Part shown: positions 42,203-51,919 of the stretch, in pieces
Layout of the letters: every line of letters begins with the position of its first letter
Position numbering within the stretch: the first letter of the stretch is position 1
The notes under the pieces: model-generated
Database searches by the model: none
Told to the model about the DNA's origin: nothing
The model's input: the letters and a program-made list of their open reading frames with translations, nothing else
Translations under genes and position numbers: made by a program
DNA from: Streptococcus mitis
GTDB lineage: Bacteria > Bacillota > Bacilli > Lactobacillales > Streptococcaceae
NCBI RefSeq assembly: GCF_000722765.2
Contig: NZ_CP028415.1
Span: 1,184,501 to 1,248,500, forward strand
Length of the DNA stretch: 64,000 nucleotides
Direction of reading: 5' to 3'

Positions 42203-42964
42203 TTATATTTCTTTTTCAATTAATTTCTGCTGAACAAACCAATTTAACAAGGGAAGAGTTTTATCTGTATTTGCCCATAAATGATAAGAATCGAAGACCG
42301 CTTGTACACTACCTAGATTTTCTACCAACTTATCTATTGTCAAAAAACTACGCCAGTATTCGTAAAAAATACTTGCATAGTTCTTATCATAAGTCGAAGA
42401 ACCAAAATCATTCAATGAATGCCAACCACACTTCTTCTGAAAAAGTTCTACAAGAGATTGATTACAAATTTTTTCCGCCTGAAATTCCTCTTCTGTCAAG
42501 AAATACTTGCGACTAATATATTCAACCATCCCCTCTTCGAACCAGATATAAGAGTCATAACCATCAAAATCATCTAAAAAATGCTCCGACCAATGAGCTA
42601 ACTCATGTCCTACAATCTGTAAGAGGAAATTTTCAGATAAAGAATGATAGTGACTTTCTATTGCTTGAGTTTGCTCAGAACACTCGTAGTCCATCAACTG
42701 ATACAAATACAACTCTTTCCAAACAGCTAAATCAGGCGTCATAACCATTCGTCTATTATTTGTATAGGCTGGAACAGCACTTTCCCTAATAATCTGTGTA
42801 GCAGCATTAAAACTTGACCAAATAACGGCTTGCGGTAAATCACAGACTGCAAGTTCATTCTTTAAAAAAGATTGATAATCTTTCAACTTTTCAGTATTTC
42901 TTACTACAAAATCACGAAATGTAGCTAGTTGACTATCGTCTTTTACAAGATAAAGGTTTTCCAC
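42203..42964 (-). CDS. Putative zinc metallopeptidase (HExxH) in the glycine T-box operon
   Basis: The 253-residue protein has a zinc-peptidase motif VGHELAHWSEHF (HELAH) followed 30 residues on by WFEEGMVEYIS, the gluzincin-like arrangement of a third Glu ligand. It has no signal peptide or membrane helix, so it is cytosolic or non-classically exported. The start is GTG 42964, with AAAGGAGAG five bases upstream. It stands between the T-box leader and glyQ on the same strand, so its expression should follow glycine shortage. I do not recognise a named family. Confidence 0.72.
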   Translation of the reverse strand: MENLYLVKDDSQLATFRDFVVRNTEKLKDYQSFLKNELAVCDLPQAVIWSSFNAATQIIRESAVPAYTNNRRMVMTPDLAVWKELYLYQLMDYECSEQTQAIESHYHSLSENFLLQIVGHELAHWSEHFLDDFDGYDSYIWFEEGMVEYISRKYFLTEEEFQAEKICNQSLVELFQKKCGWHSLNDFGSSTYDKNYASIFYEYWRSFLTIDKLVENLGSVQAVFDSYHLWANTDKTLPLLNWFVQQKLIEKEI

Positions 42965-42999
42965 GTCTCTCCTTTCTTTCACATAATAGACTGAATAAG

Positions 43000-43185
43000 C
43001 GAAAGAACCGCGTCCGACAATCCTAGGTTGATTTAACCTAGGGGCGTCAGAAACGCGGTTCCACCCTAATTTATTACTTCATTGTTTTTGAAAATACTAC
43101 AGAAAGCGCCAGCTCTTTATTTTGTCCTACTTGGCTCCCACTATCCCAAGCTCGCTTGAAGAACGCCATAAGACTTTCTTTCCTG
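43000..43185 (-). promoter_or_regulatory. Glycine T-box riboswitch leader
   Basis: On the minus strand a TATAAT (43197-43192) starts a leader with stem I (CAGGAAAG paired with CTTTCTG), a GGC specifier at 43110-43108, and the T-box sequence AGGGTGGAACCGCG (43067-43054). A terminator pairing with CGCGGTTCTTTCGCTTATT follows. A side hairpin CCTAGGTT/AACCTAGG sits inside the terminator loop. Uncharged tRNA-Gly should stabilise antitermination and express the metallopeptidase, glyQ and glyS. Confidence 0.88.
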
Positions 43186-43235
43186 CTGACTATTATATCA
43201 AAAATTAGAACAATGTACAATTTTTTTATGATTTT

Positions 43236-44078
43236 CTAGAAATCCATATCATCAACTCGTGGAGCACCAGACTGAACAGCAATTGTTTTTAAGGTTTCAC
43301 GTTCCTCATGATTCAGCTCAATTCCGAAACAATCAAGATTAGCCTGAATACGAGATGCTGTAACAGATTTCGGAAGGGGTAAAAATCCTTCTGCTAAGCT
43401 CCATGTCAAGGCTATCTGAGCAACAGACTTTCCGTGATTTTCAGCTATTTCTTGCACTTGCTTGTTATCAAACAGTTCTCCCTGACCAAAAGGTCCCCAA
43501 GCTTCCAATAAAATTCCTTTTTCCCGACAGTAATCTACGACTTCCTCTTGATACACACCTGGAGCCAAACGAACTTGATTGACCGCTGGAAGAATTTTTG
43601 CTGTTTCAAGCAAGACATCCAAATGATGGGGAAGAAAATTACTAACACCGATAGCACGGATTTTGCCTTCTAGGTAAAGATCCTCCATCGCTCTCCAAAC
43701 TTCTGAATTTCGGATTTTCCAATGGTTATTTTCTCTGAGTGGTTTTGGATTTGGCCAATGAATCAAATACAAATCCAAGTATTCCAAGCCTAGCTTCTCT
43801 AAAGACTCTTCAAAAGCCTGACGAGCTTGCTCATAGCTATGATTTGTATTCCAGAGTTTGCTGGTTACAAAAATTTCCTCACGCGGAACGCCACTATCTT
43901 GAATAGCACGACCAACGCTTTCTTCATTTTTATAAATAGCTGCCGTATCGATATGGCGATAGCCTGCCTTTAAAGCCTCTAAAACTGCTTTGTAGGCAAT
44001 CTCTCCATTTTCAGCTTTCCAGGTTCCAAATCCCAGTACTGGAATTGTAACACCATTGTTTAAAGTATAAGATTTCAT
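43236..44078 (-). CDS. Aldo/keto reductase
   Basis: The 280-residue TIM-barrel enzyme has GFGTWKAENGE, the catalytic Asp/Tyr in HIDTAAIYKNEESVG, Lys in TSKLWN, His in YLIHWP and the NADPH motif near LPKSVTASRIQAN. It reduces aldehydes or ketones such as methylglyoxal or 2,5-diketogluconate. Substrate is not readable from sequence. It lies upstream of the T-box on the same strand and downstream of pgdA. Confidence 0.92.
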   Translation of the reverse strand: MKSYTLNNGVTIPVLGFGTWKAENGEIAYKAVLEALKAGYRHIDTAAIYKNEESVGRAIQDSGVPREEIFVTSKLWNTNHSYEQARQAFEESLEKLGLEYLDLYLIHWPNPKPLRENNHWKIRNSEVWRAMEDLYLEGKIRAIGVSNFLPHHLDVLLETAKILPAVNQVRLAPGVYQEEVVDYCREKGILLEAWGPFGQGELFDNKQVQEIAENHGKSVAQIALTWSLAEGFLPLPKSVTASRIQANLDCFGIELNHEERETLKTIAVQSGAPRVDDMDF

Positions 44079-44154
44079 TATTTTTCCTTTCTATGAGAAG
44101 AAAATCCAAAGAGCCAAATTTTCAAGGAAAACTTTTCTCTTTAGATTTTGTGTA

Positions 44155-45546
44155 TTATTGATTGCGGTCGTAATAGAGCTGATGAGCTTTAAGACGAGAG
44201 TCTAACAAATCTGGTACGGTAACAAAGTCATAACCTTGCCCTTTCAAATAGTCAATAACCTTCGGCAGAGCATTCACTGTTTCAGCATGGATATCATGCA
44301 TGAGAATAATAGAACCATTCTTGACTTCACGCTGAATTTCTGTCAAAATAGATGCTTCATTTTTACTCTTCCAGTCCAGACTATCTACATCCCACATAAT
44401 AAAACTCAAATCTAAGCTATTGCGAATGTCGTCTGTAATGGCTCCATAAGGTGGACGCATGAGTTTGGAACTAGAACCCAACACTTTAGTTAGCGCATCC
44501 TCAGTATCAGTAATTTGTTTTTTAGCTTCATCAAGGGAAAGTTTTGAAAGCACTGGATGACTCCAACTATGGTTTCCAATGACATGTCCATCCGATTTCA
44601 TGCGTTTCAAAATCTCTTCATTTCCAGAAACATTCTTACCTAGAACAAAGAAAGTTGCCTTGATACCATACTTAGAAAGAGTATCTAATGCTTGATTTGT
44701 CGTTGCAGGATTTGGTCCATCATCAAAAGTCAAGGCTACTACTTTACGATTTTTCTTTTCATAATAAGCCTTATATAGCTCTGCATCCTTATCTAATAAA
44801 TAAGAGGACTGAATAACTTCAAAGAAACTAGATACTGGCAAGGCAATCTCGTCTAGATTTTCAACTGACTGACTTGGATAAAGGATAATCTGACTATCCT
44901 TGTAATCAAAATTCCATGCAGACAAGTCTTGGTCAGAGAAGCTTTTAACAAGCTGATCAATCTTTTCTTGCTCCAATTTCTTATCCTGTAAGAAAGAGGT
45001 CATTTCTTTTATCAGTTTCTCTTTGGCTTTACTAGCATCTGAAAATAATTGATCAAGTGTAAAAGATTTGCCATCTTCTGTCAAATGGACTTTTGCCAGA
45101 CTAGTTTTTTCAGTCTCTTCAACTTTTGACGAAGTTAAATCATAGACTTGTTTTATCACACTTCGGTTGACAATCCCTTTTAAAGTCGAATCCTGTTTCT
45201 CCGTATAATAAAAAACCAGATTTTCCTTGTCTGCCAGATTTTCCTTAATATCCTGTATCATAATTTCTTGTACAGATGAAATCACTTGCTCCCCTTGGAG
45301 AGGATAATAGGCAATTACTTCTGCTTGTCCCATACGAAAATGATCTTTCTGATTTCCCTCACTCAATTGATTATCTTTATCATTTTTTAAAGACTCAATT
45401 TTTTGTTCGAAACTTTGCTTTGTATATACTTTGTATCCAATCATTGAACCAAGGACACAAATACTTACTGAAAAGATAGCTATCAGGGCTATTAAACCGA
45501 TTCTCTTTTTATCGTGCTCAACACGATTTGCTCTACTTTTATCCAT
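44155..45546 (-). CDS. pgdA: Peptidoglycan N-acetylglucosamine deacetylase
   Basis: The 463-residue protein has a cytosolic basic N-terminus, one membrane helix (about residues 15-38), a middle domain (about 60-265) and a C-terminal NodB polysaccharide deacetylase domain. Its motifs are [11 protein letters not shown] (catalytic Asp and metal Asp), [13 protein letters not shown] (metal His pair), LMRPPYG and [10 protein letters not shown]. It removes acetyl groups from cell-wall GlcNAc and protects against lysozyme. Domain order and length match pneumococcal PgdA. Confidence 0.95.
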   Translation of the reverse strand: MDKSRANRVEHDKKRIGLIALIAIFSVSICVLGSMIGYKVYTKQSFEQKIESLKNDKDNQLSEGNQKDHFRMGQAEVIAYYPLQGEQVISSVQEIMIQDIKENLADKENLVFYYTEKQDSTLKGIVNRSVIKQVYDLTSSKVEETEKTSLAKVHLTEDGKSFTLDQLFSDASKAKEKLIKEMTSFLQDKKLEQEKIDQLVKSFSDQDLSAWNFDYKDSQIILYPSQSVENLDEIALPVSSFFEVIQSSYLLDKDAELYKAYYEKKNRKVVALTFDDGPNPATTNQALDTLSKYGIKATFFVLGKNVSGNEEILKRMKSDGHVIGNHSWSHPVLSKLSLDEAKKQITDTEDALTKVLGSSSKLMRPPYGAITDDIRNSLDLSFIMWDVDSLDWKSKNEASILTEIQREVKNGSIILMHDIHAETVNALPKVIDYLKGQGYDFVTVPDLLDSRLKAHQLYYDRNQ

Positions 45547-45607
45547 AGAACCATCATATCAAATTCAGGCTATAATTTCAATGATTTTAGAGGAAATGGT
45601 ATATTAA

Positions 45608-45628
45608 AAAGAGAGGAAGTCCCCCTCT
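45608..45628 (-). terminator. Terminator of metK
   Basis: AAGAGAGG pairs with CCCTCTT. On the minus strand TTTTTAAT follows, about 10 bp after the metK stop. Confidence 0.65.
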
Positions 45629-45635
45629 TAAGATT

Positions 45636-46826
45636 TTATTTTACTGCTTCTTTCAAAGCATCTACCTTGTCCAAACGTTCCCATGGAAGGTCAATATCTG
45701 TACGTCCCATGTGTCCATAAGCCGCTGTTTGACGGTAAATTGGACGCTTGAGGTCCAGCATTTGGATAATTCCTGCAGGGCGAAGGTCAAAGATTTGACG
45801 GGCTGCTTTTTCAAGCTTACTTTCAGCTACTGTTCCTGTACCAAAGGTATCGATACGAACAGAAACAGGTTGCGCAACACCGATAGCATAGGCCAACTGC
45901 ACTTCTGCCTTCTTAGCAAGACCTGCTGCAACGATATTCTTAGCAATATAACGAGCCGCATAAGAGGCTGAACGGTCCACCTTAGTCGCATCTTTACCAG
46001 AGAAGGCACCACCACCGTGACGAGAGTAGCCACCATAAGTATCTACGATAATCTTACGACCAGTCAAACCTGAGTCCCCTTGAGGTCCACCGATTACAAA
46101 ACGACCAGTTGGATTGATGAAGAATTTTGTTTGCGTATCCAAGTAAGAGGCTGGAATAACCTCTTTGATAACCTTGTTAATGACATCATTGTGAATTTGT
46201 TCGTTGCTGACTTCTGGATCGTGCTGAGTTGAAATAACAACTGTGTCCACACGTACTGGACGGTCATTTTCATCGTACTCAACCGTAACTTGTGACTTAG
46301 CATCTGGGCGAAGATAGCTTATTTCACCAGACTTACGAAGTTCTGCCAAACGACGAACCAACTTATGACTAAGTGAGATTGGCAATGGCATGAGTTCTTC
46401 TGTTTCATCCACTGCAAATCCAAACATGAGCCCTTGGTCTCCAGCTCCAATTAAGTCCAATGGATCTTGGTCTGCATTTCCACGAACCTCCAAGGCTTCG
46501 TTAACACCTTGGGCAATGTCAGGTGACTGCTCAACAAGTGACGGATGAACTCCCACTGTCTCAGCAGAAAAACCATACTCTGTATTGGTATAGCCAATCT
46601 CTGCAATGGTATCACGAACCACGCGGTTAATATCCACATAGGCATTTGTAGATATTTCACCAAAAACATGAACGGAACCAGTATATACAGCTGTCTCAGC
46701 AGCAACGTGCGCATCTGGATCCTTAGCTAAAATAGCATCCAAAATCGCATCTGAAATTTGGTCTGCAATCTTATCTGGATGCCCCTCAGATACAGACTCA
46801 GACGTGAATAATTTACGTTCTGACAT
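45636..46826 (-). CDS. metK: S-adenosylmethionine synthetase
   Basis: The 396-residue enzyme has [30 protein letters not shown] and [16 protein letters not shown], the ATP and methionine binding motifs of MetK. It makes SAM from methionine and ATP. The start ATG 46826 lies six to seven bases after GGGGGG, the Shine-Dalgarno that the SAM-III riboswitch can mask. The start is therefore firm. Confidence 0.98.
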   Translation of the reverse strand: MSERKLFTSESVSEGHPDKIADQISDAILDAILAKDPDAHVAAETAVYTGSVHVFGEISTNAYVDINRVVRDTIAEIGYTNTEYGFSAETVGVHPSLVEQSPDIAQGVNEALEVRGNADQDPLDLIGAGDQGLMFGFAVDETEELMPLPISLSHKLVRRLAELRKSGEISYLRPDAKSQVTVEYDENDRPVRVDTVVISTQHDPEVSNEQIHNDVINKVIKEVIPASYLDTQTKFFINPTGRFVIGGPQGDSGLTGRKIIVDTYGGYSRHGGGAFSGKDATKVDRSASYAARYIAKNIVAAGLAKKAEVQLAYAIGVAQPVSVRIDTFGTGTVAESKLEKAARQIFDLRPAGIIQMLDLKRPIYRQTAAYGHMGRTDIDLPWERLDKVDALKEAVK

Positions 46827-46832
46827 AAAAAT

Positions 46833-47083
46833 GTCCCCCCTTAAAAATAGTGTTATAGAGTTACAAAGTACTGATAGGTATTTTCATTTTCTAAGAGTTA
46901 CGACGCGAAAGAAATAAAAACGATACTTTTTTATTTCTGAAGCTAGTAAGGCGCATAGGGTGACCGCCCTATAGCGGCAATCGTAGAATGACGAGCGACT
47001 ACTTTGGAGTCGTCATTCTTTGCGAGTTACAAAGTACTGATAGGAAAACTCTTAGTCATAAATACCTACCATCTTATCGGGAC
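46833..47083 (-). promoter_or_regulatory. SMK box (SAM-III) riboswitch with greatly extended P3 arm
   Basis: On the minus strand GTCCCGATAAGATGG (from 47083) corresponds to the anti-SD and core of SMK boxes. CAGTACTTTGTAAC corresponds to the conserved UUGUAAC-type 3' core, and GGGGGGAC (46840-46833) is the Shine-Dalgarno that can pair with GTCCC. SAM binding hides the ribosome site. Between the core halves, about 150 extra nucleotides lie in the P3 loop. Outer P3 pairing TAGGTATTT...AAATACCTA and CTAAGAG...CTCTTAG is retained. A 21-nt core segment is present twice (46858-46878 and 47024-47044). Promoter -10 TATAAT is at 47103-47098. Confidence 0.75.
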
Positions 47084-47170
47084 TATATAACTTTTCCATT
47101 ATACCATTTTTAAGCGCAATTTGCAGTCTTTAATGTAGTGTTTCTGTTTAGATAGTTCGTTCTGGTAAAT

Positions 47171-47197
47171 AAAAAAGTTGGAGCTCAGTACTCCAAC
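47171..47197 (-). terminator. Terminator of the RNA helicase gene
   Basis: GTTGGAG/CTCCAAC stem, then six T residues on the minus strand, directly after the helicase stop. Confidence 0.85.
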
Positions 47198-47205
47198 AAT
47201 TACTA

Positions 47206-48549
47206 TTAAAATGTTTGACGTTTTGCTTTACGCTCTGCACGGCCACGAGCACGATTTTCAGCGCGTTTGGTTTTGCGGCGTTTTTCATCAACCGCCCATT
47301 TAATTTTCTTCTTATAACCTGGTTTGACTTTTTTCTTTTTCTTTTTAACCAAACCAATCATTTCGATATCAAGTTTATCTTGTTTTTTCTCACGGTTGGC
47401 ACGACGATCACGGTCATAAGTATCTTGAAATTCCCCGTCTTTGACCATCTTAGGAGTAAACTTGATTCCCAATTTCTCCAACTCACGGATATCCGAATCA
47501 TCACTTGGCTGATAAAGGGTAATAGCTGTACCTGGTAGGCCATTTCGTCCAGTACGACCAACACGATGAACAAAGAAGGACAAATCTTGCGGAATGGCAT
47601 CATTGATGACATGGCTGACACCTTCAATGTCAATTCCACGCGCTGCCAAATCTGTTGCGACAATATACTCAAAATCCAGATTTTTAACCTGGTTCATGAT
47701 ACGTTTGCGCTCACGAGGGGCAATATCCCCATGGATTTTTGCCACCTTCAAGCCTTGAGCAGTCAGATATGAATGCAATTCATCAGCACGCGTTTTAGTG
47801 TTCACAAAAATCATTGCCAAATACGGTTGCATCAACTGAGTCAACTGGTAAATTTGAGCATTCTTATCTCGGCCCTTGGTCGAAATCAACCAATTATCAA
47901 TGGTATCAGAAATGACCGTTTTGGTCTTGATTTTCTCCATAACAGGATTTGATAAGTATTTTTTCAAGAATGGTTGCAGTTTTTGTGGAATAGTCGCTGA
48001 GAAGACCATGAATTGCAAGTCTTTTGGAAGGCTTCCAGCAATCTTATCAACAGTTTCCAAGAATCCCATATCCAAGGTCATATCTGCCTCATCGACCACA
48101 AAGGTCTTAGCCTTGTGAATAGCTAGGTCACCAGACTTAACTAAGTCATAAATACGGCCAGGCGTTCCGATAACAATATGAGGCTGGTTACTTGCCAATT
48201 TGTCAATCTGGCGAGCCTTATCTGTACCACCCACATAATTAACCACACGAATTTCTACCTCTGAGTGGGCTGCAATCTGACGAGCTGCTTGGTAAATTTG
48301 AGTAGCTAATTCTCGGCTCGGTGCAGTAATGACTGCTTGAACACTATCGCTGGCTTCATCTAATTGCTGGAAAATCGGCAATAGGAAAGTGTGAGTCTTA
48401 CCCGAACCTGTTTTTGATTCACCGACTAGGTCACGACCTGCTAAAACAATAGGAATCAGCTTGTCTTGAACCTCTGTTGGAGTTGTAAATTTCAACTCCT
48501 CCAAGGCTTCACTAATATATTTTTTAAATTGAAATTTCGTAAATGACAT
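47206..48549 (-). CDS. DEAD-box ATP-dependent RNA helicase (CshB-like)
   Basis: The 447-residue protein has the Q motif (FTKFQFKKYISEAL), Walker A GESKTGSGKTHTF, DEAD as VVDEADMTLDMG, SAT as VFSATIPQ, and the second RecA domain with VATDLAARGIDIEGV and HRVGRTGRNG. The C-terminus is strongly basic (KKKKKVKPGYKKKIK and onward), which helps RNA binding. It probably remodels mRNA or pre-ribosomes, especially in the cold. Single gene with own terminator. Confidence 0.93.
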   Translation of the reverse strand: MSFTKFQFKKYISEALEELKFTTPTEVQDKLIPIVLAGRDLVGESKTGSGKTHTFLLPIFQQLDEASDSVQAVITAPSRELATQIYQAARQIAAHSEVEIRVVNYVGGTDKARQIDKLASNQPHIVIGTPGRIYDLVKSGDLAIHKAKTFVVDEADMTLDMGFLETVDKIAGSLPKDLQFMVFSATIPQKLQPFLKKYLSNPVMEKIKTKTVISDTIDNWLISTKGRDKNAQIYQLTQLMQPYLAMIFVNTKTRADELHSYLTAQGLKVAKIHGDIAPRERKRIMNQVKNLDFEYIVATDLAARGIDIEGVSHVINDAIPQDLSFFVHRVGRTGRNGLPGTAITLYQPSDDSDIRELEKLGIKFTPKMVKDGEFQDTYDRDRRANREKKQDKLDIEMIGLVKKKKKKVKPGYKKKIKWAVDEKRRKTKRAENRARGRAERKAKRQTF

Positions 48550-48689
48550 AATATCCTCGATTCTATCTATCCTATCAATTATACCATATTTTATTCCATT
48601 TCAGTAGTCTCACTTTTTTAGGCTATTTCCAGTAGCTTTTCTAGTCAAAAAAAGACTGGAATGTTATAATTCCAACCTCTTTTCAGTCA

Positions 48690-49505
48690 TTATTTCCAGT
48701 TTAAAATAGCATTCAAGCCATAGTGATCACTAACTTGTGGACTCTTGTTACCATCAAATACGACATGTAATTTTTCCACCTCTAACTCTTGGGTAGTAAA
48801 AACATAGTCGATTCGAAGGGGTTCAGTGTTCCCTTTCCAGCCATCAATTTCTGGTGGAACAGTATAGCTACCACTTTTCTCTTGAGCAACTACAAATGCG
48901 TCTTGTAAGCCTAATGGACTAGCTAAAATAGCTTGGTAACCTTCCTGACCAGCTGGGTTGTTGAAATCTCCAGCAAGCAAAAGTGGCTTGTTCAATTCTT
49001 TCAAGACAGCCTCAAATCGTGCCCATTCTTCTTGGAAACCTTTATCCCACCAAGAAAGGTGGACACTGGCAACTGCAAGTTCATTACCATCGACTACAGT
49101 TTCAGCCAGGGCGACACGGCGAGTATGATAGTCTGTTGGATCATCCACATCTGAAACCAAAATTTCTCTTGCTTCAATAGGTGTTTTAGACAAGATAGCC
49201 ACACCTTCATGATAGCGGTCATAACCGATATGGTTATAGGCCCAAGTCCAGTAGTAATCTTTTCCTTGCTCAGACAACTTTTCAACCAAAAGTCTAACAT
49301 AATGGTCTTGGTGAATAGGCTCAGCAGCTGGCAAAGCTTGATAAAGGTCATTAACCTCCACCTCTGGTGAAGTGATCTCCTGATTGATTTCTTGGAAACA
49401 AATCAAATCATAGTCTTTATCAAGAATATCTTCAAGCAAGAGCTGGAATTTTTCCTCAGCTTCTTTTTCCATCCAGCTATGAGTATTGAGTGTTAAAAAT
49501 TTCAT
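48690..49505 (-). CDS. Endonuclease/exonuclease/phosphatase-family protein
   Basis: The 271-residue protein shows the EEP metal-site motifs LTLNTHSWM, ICFQEINQE, LAGDFNNPAG and VSDHYGLNAIL. Family members cut DNA or RNA or hydrolyse phosphodiesters such as sphingomyelin. No signal peptide is seen. Start ATG 49505 has GGGAG six bases upstream. Six upstream in-frame codons lie in the PTS region spacer. It follows the glucose PTS gene after a terminator. Confidence 0.82.
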   Translation of the reverse strand: MKFLTLNTHSWMEKEAEEKFQLLLEDILDKDYDLICFQEINQEITSPEVEVNDLYQALPAAEPIHQDHYVRLLVEKLSEQGKDYYWTWAYNHIGYDRYHEGVAILSKTPIEAREILVSDVDDPTDYHTRRVALAETVVDGNELAVASVHLSWWDKGFQEEWARFEAVLKELNKPLLLAGDFNNPAGQEGYQAILASPLGLQDAFVVAQEKSGSYTVPPEIDGWKGNTEPLRIDYVFTTQELEVEKLHVVFDGNKSPQVSDHYGLNAILNWK

Positions 49506-49523
49506 GCTTTTCTCCCAAAACAA

Positions 49524-49549
49524 GAGGTTGGAAAACAGCTTCCAACCTC
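49524..49549 (-). terminator. Terminator of the glucose PTS gene
   Basis: GAGGTTGGAA and TTCCAACCTC arms, then TTGTTTTGG on the minus strand. Confidence 0.75.
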
Positions 49550-49556
49550 AAGTATA

Positions 49557-51737
49557 TTACAATTCTACTTTAGCAACTGCTGTTTTAGCTGCAAGAGAAC
49601 CTGTTTTTTCTAATTTAACTGATTTAATAGCTTCAGCATTTGTGAAGACAACTACTGTTGAAGTTTCACGACCTGCTGCACGGATAGCATCCAAGTCAGC
49701 TGTGACAAGAAGATCACCTGCTGCAACTTTTTGTCCTTCAGCTACATGAACAGTAAATGGTTTTCCTTCAAGACTTACTGTGTCTAAACCAATGTGAACA
49801 AGTACTTCAAGACCTGCTTCAGTCACAAGACCAAGAGCATGTTTTGTAGGGAAGATGCTTGATACAGTACCTGAAACTGGAGATACAATGTTTCCATTTG
49901 CAGGTTCTACAGCAAATCCGTCGCCCATCATTTTTTGAGCAAATACTGGATCTTTTACTTGTTCCAAAGCAATAACTTGACCGTCTGCTACTGAGTAAAC
50001 TTCCTCTGTTACACCTTTGTAGTGTACAGTGTTTTGTTGCACTTCAGTCATTTGACTTGGAAGAGTTTCAGGAATGATTTCACCTGAATCAAGGATATCT
50101 TGGATATCAGATTTCAATACGTCTGCTTTTGGACCGTAGATAGCTTGAACTCCTTGTCCTTTCATGACAAGACCCATAGCTCCTTCTGCTTTCCATTGTT
50201 CTGCATCACCGACTTTGTCAGCATCTTTTACAGTTACACGAAGACGGGTCATACATGCATCTACATCAACGATGTTTGCACGTCCACCAAGAAGGTTGAT
50301 AATGTTTACAGCTTGAGAACCTGCTGCAACTTTCACTTCGCTGCTAGCTTCTTCTGAACCTTCAGCAGTTTCGTAATTTCCGTTACGCCCTGGAGTTGCG
50401 TAGTTGAATTTTTGAATCATGAAGTTTGCGATAAAGTACATGATTACAGCAAAGAGAACAGTTACCCAAACGAAGTTAACGATATCCATACCGATACCAG
50501 CGCTAATCGCAATAGGTGTACGAGTCAAGAACTCAATTGAACCGAATGAGTGCATACGTAGGTTTACTACGTCAGCCATAGCGAAGGCCGCACCTTGAAC
50601 AAGTGAGTAAACAAGGTACATAGGTGTTGCTACAAACATGAACATGTATTCGATTGGTTCAGTAACCCCTGTCAAGAATGTTGCAAGAGCTGTCGCAATC
50701 ATCATACCTTTGTATTTATGTTTCTTGTCAGCATCAACATTACGGTAGATAGCCACAATCACACCCATCAAGATACCGAATGAACCGATCATTTGTCCAA
50801 CTTTGAAACGAGCTGGGTGAACAGTATCTAACAAGTGTTGGTATTGAGTAGCATCAGTACCTTTAAGGTTTACAAGGTCTGTTACCCATGCAAGCCAAAG
50901 TGGATCTTGACCAAATACTTGGCTACCTTTTGCTGCACCAGTTAAGACCTCATAAGTACCACCAAGAGCTGTGTAGTTCATTGGGATAGTCAACATGTGG
51001 TGAAGACCAAATGGTAAGAGCAAACGTTCCAATGTACCATACAAGAATGGTGCAAGGATTGGAGCAGTTTCTTGTGAGTTAGCAATCCAGATACCAAAGC
51101 TATTGATACCTGTTTGAACTACTGGCCAGAAAGCAGCAAGTACAATTGCAGCAATTATTGAACGAAGAATAACTACAAACGGTACAAAACGTTTTCCGTT
51201 AAAGAATGAAAGTGCATCAGGAAGCTTACGGAAGTTGTAGTATTTGTTGTAAGCAGTTGCTCCAATAAAACCTGAGATAATCCCTACGAACACACCCATG
51301 TTAAGTGCTGGGGCTTCCATAACACTAATGAAGTAATCAGCAACTTTGATTGATCCACCAAAGAGAGTTGTGACCATAGCATCTGGATTTTTCAACATAT
51401 CGCCTGATACGCCAAAGATTGTACCAGTGATACGGTTAATCAAGATGAAGGCAAGACCAGCGGCGAAAGCACCACCAGCACGTTCTTTAGCCCAGCTACC
51501 TCCAATGGCTAGGGCGAACAAGATATGAAGGTTAACGATAACCCCCCAACCGATTTGTTCTAGTACACCACCAGTAATAACAAGTGGTGCAAAGGTTGGG
51601 TTAATCATCACGATAGACTTACCGATTGAAATCATCAAACCAGCAGCCGGCATAACCGCGATAACCACCATCAAAGCCTTACCGAATTTTTGCCAAAACT
51701 CGAAAGACAAGACATTTTTGAATGTATCTTTCATCAT
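49557..51737 (-). CDS. ptsG: Glucose-family PTS transporter EIICBA
   Basis: The 726-residue protein has an N-terminal IIC membrane domain (about 1-430), a IIB domain with phospho-Cys in VDACMTRLRVTV and a C-terminal IIA domain with the active His in LEVLVHIGLDTVSLEG. Glucose-specific or broad glucose/maltose/trehalose specificity is typical. Glucose is favoured by the overall IIC pattern. It is monocistronic with a strong palindromic cre-like site upstream. Confidence 0.92.
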   Translation of the reverse strand: MMKDTFKNVLSFEFWQKFGKALMVVIAVMPAAGLMISIGKSIVMINPTFAPLVITGGVLEQIGWGVIVNLHILFALAIGGSWAKERAGGAFAAGLAFILINRITGTIFGVSGDMLKNPDAMVTTLFGGSIKVADYFISVMEAPALNMGVFVGIISGFIGATAYNKYYNFRKLPDALSFFNGKRFVPFVVILRSIIAAIVLAAFWPVVQTGINSFGIWIANSQETAPILAPFLYGTLERLLLPFGLHHMLTIPMNYTALGGTYEVLTGAAKGSQVFGQDPLWLAWVTDLVNLKGTDATQYQHLLDTVHPARFKVGQMIGSFGILMGVIVAIYRNVDADKKHKYKGMMIATALATFLTGVTEPIEYMFMFVATPMYLVYSLVQGAAFAMADVVNLRMHSFGSIEFLTRTPIAISAGIGMDIVNFVWVTVLFAVIMYFIANFMIQKFNYATPGRNGNYETAEGSEEASSEVKVAAGSQAVNIINLLGGRANIVDVDACMTRLRVTVKDADKVGDAEQWKAEGAMGLVMKGQGVQAIYGPKADVLKSDIQDILDSGEIIPETLPSQMTEVQQNTVHYKGVTEEVYSVADGQVIALEQVKDPVFAQKMMGDGFAVEPANGNIVSPVSGTVSSIFPTKHALGLVTEAGLEVLVHIGLDTVSLEGKPFTVHVAEGQKVAAGDLLVTADLDAIRAAGRETSTVVVFTNAEAIKSVKLEKTGSLAAKTAVAKVEL

Positions 51738-51762
51738 TCAAATCTCCTTTATTTTTATTTAG

Positions 51763-51787
51763 GCAAACGTTTTACGAAAACGTTTGC
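51763..51787. promoter_or_regulatory. Palindromic cre-like operator upstream of ptsG
   Basis: GCAAACGTTTT (51763-51773) and AAAACGTTTGC (51777-51787) form an 11-bp palindrome around ACG, containing overlapping cre-like sequences. It lies 26 bp before the ptsG start, so CcpA or a LacI-family regulator probably acts here. Confidence 0.65.
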
Positions 51788-51872
51788 ACTTTATATAATT
51801 CAATTATACCACTTTAATTTTTTTGTAAAGGCTTTTATAAAAAAAGGAGACTTTTTTCTAAAATTTTTGTAG

Positions 51873-51896
51873 TAAAAAAGGAGATATTAAAATCTC
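51873..51896 (-). terminator. Terminator of ftsX
   Basis: GGAGAT/ATCTCC stem followed by TTTTTTAC on the minus strand. Confidence 0.75.
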
Positions 51897-51919
51897 CTCA
51901 AATATACTTCTATTTTATT

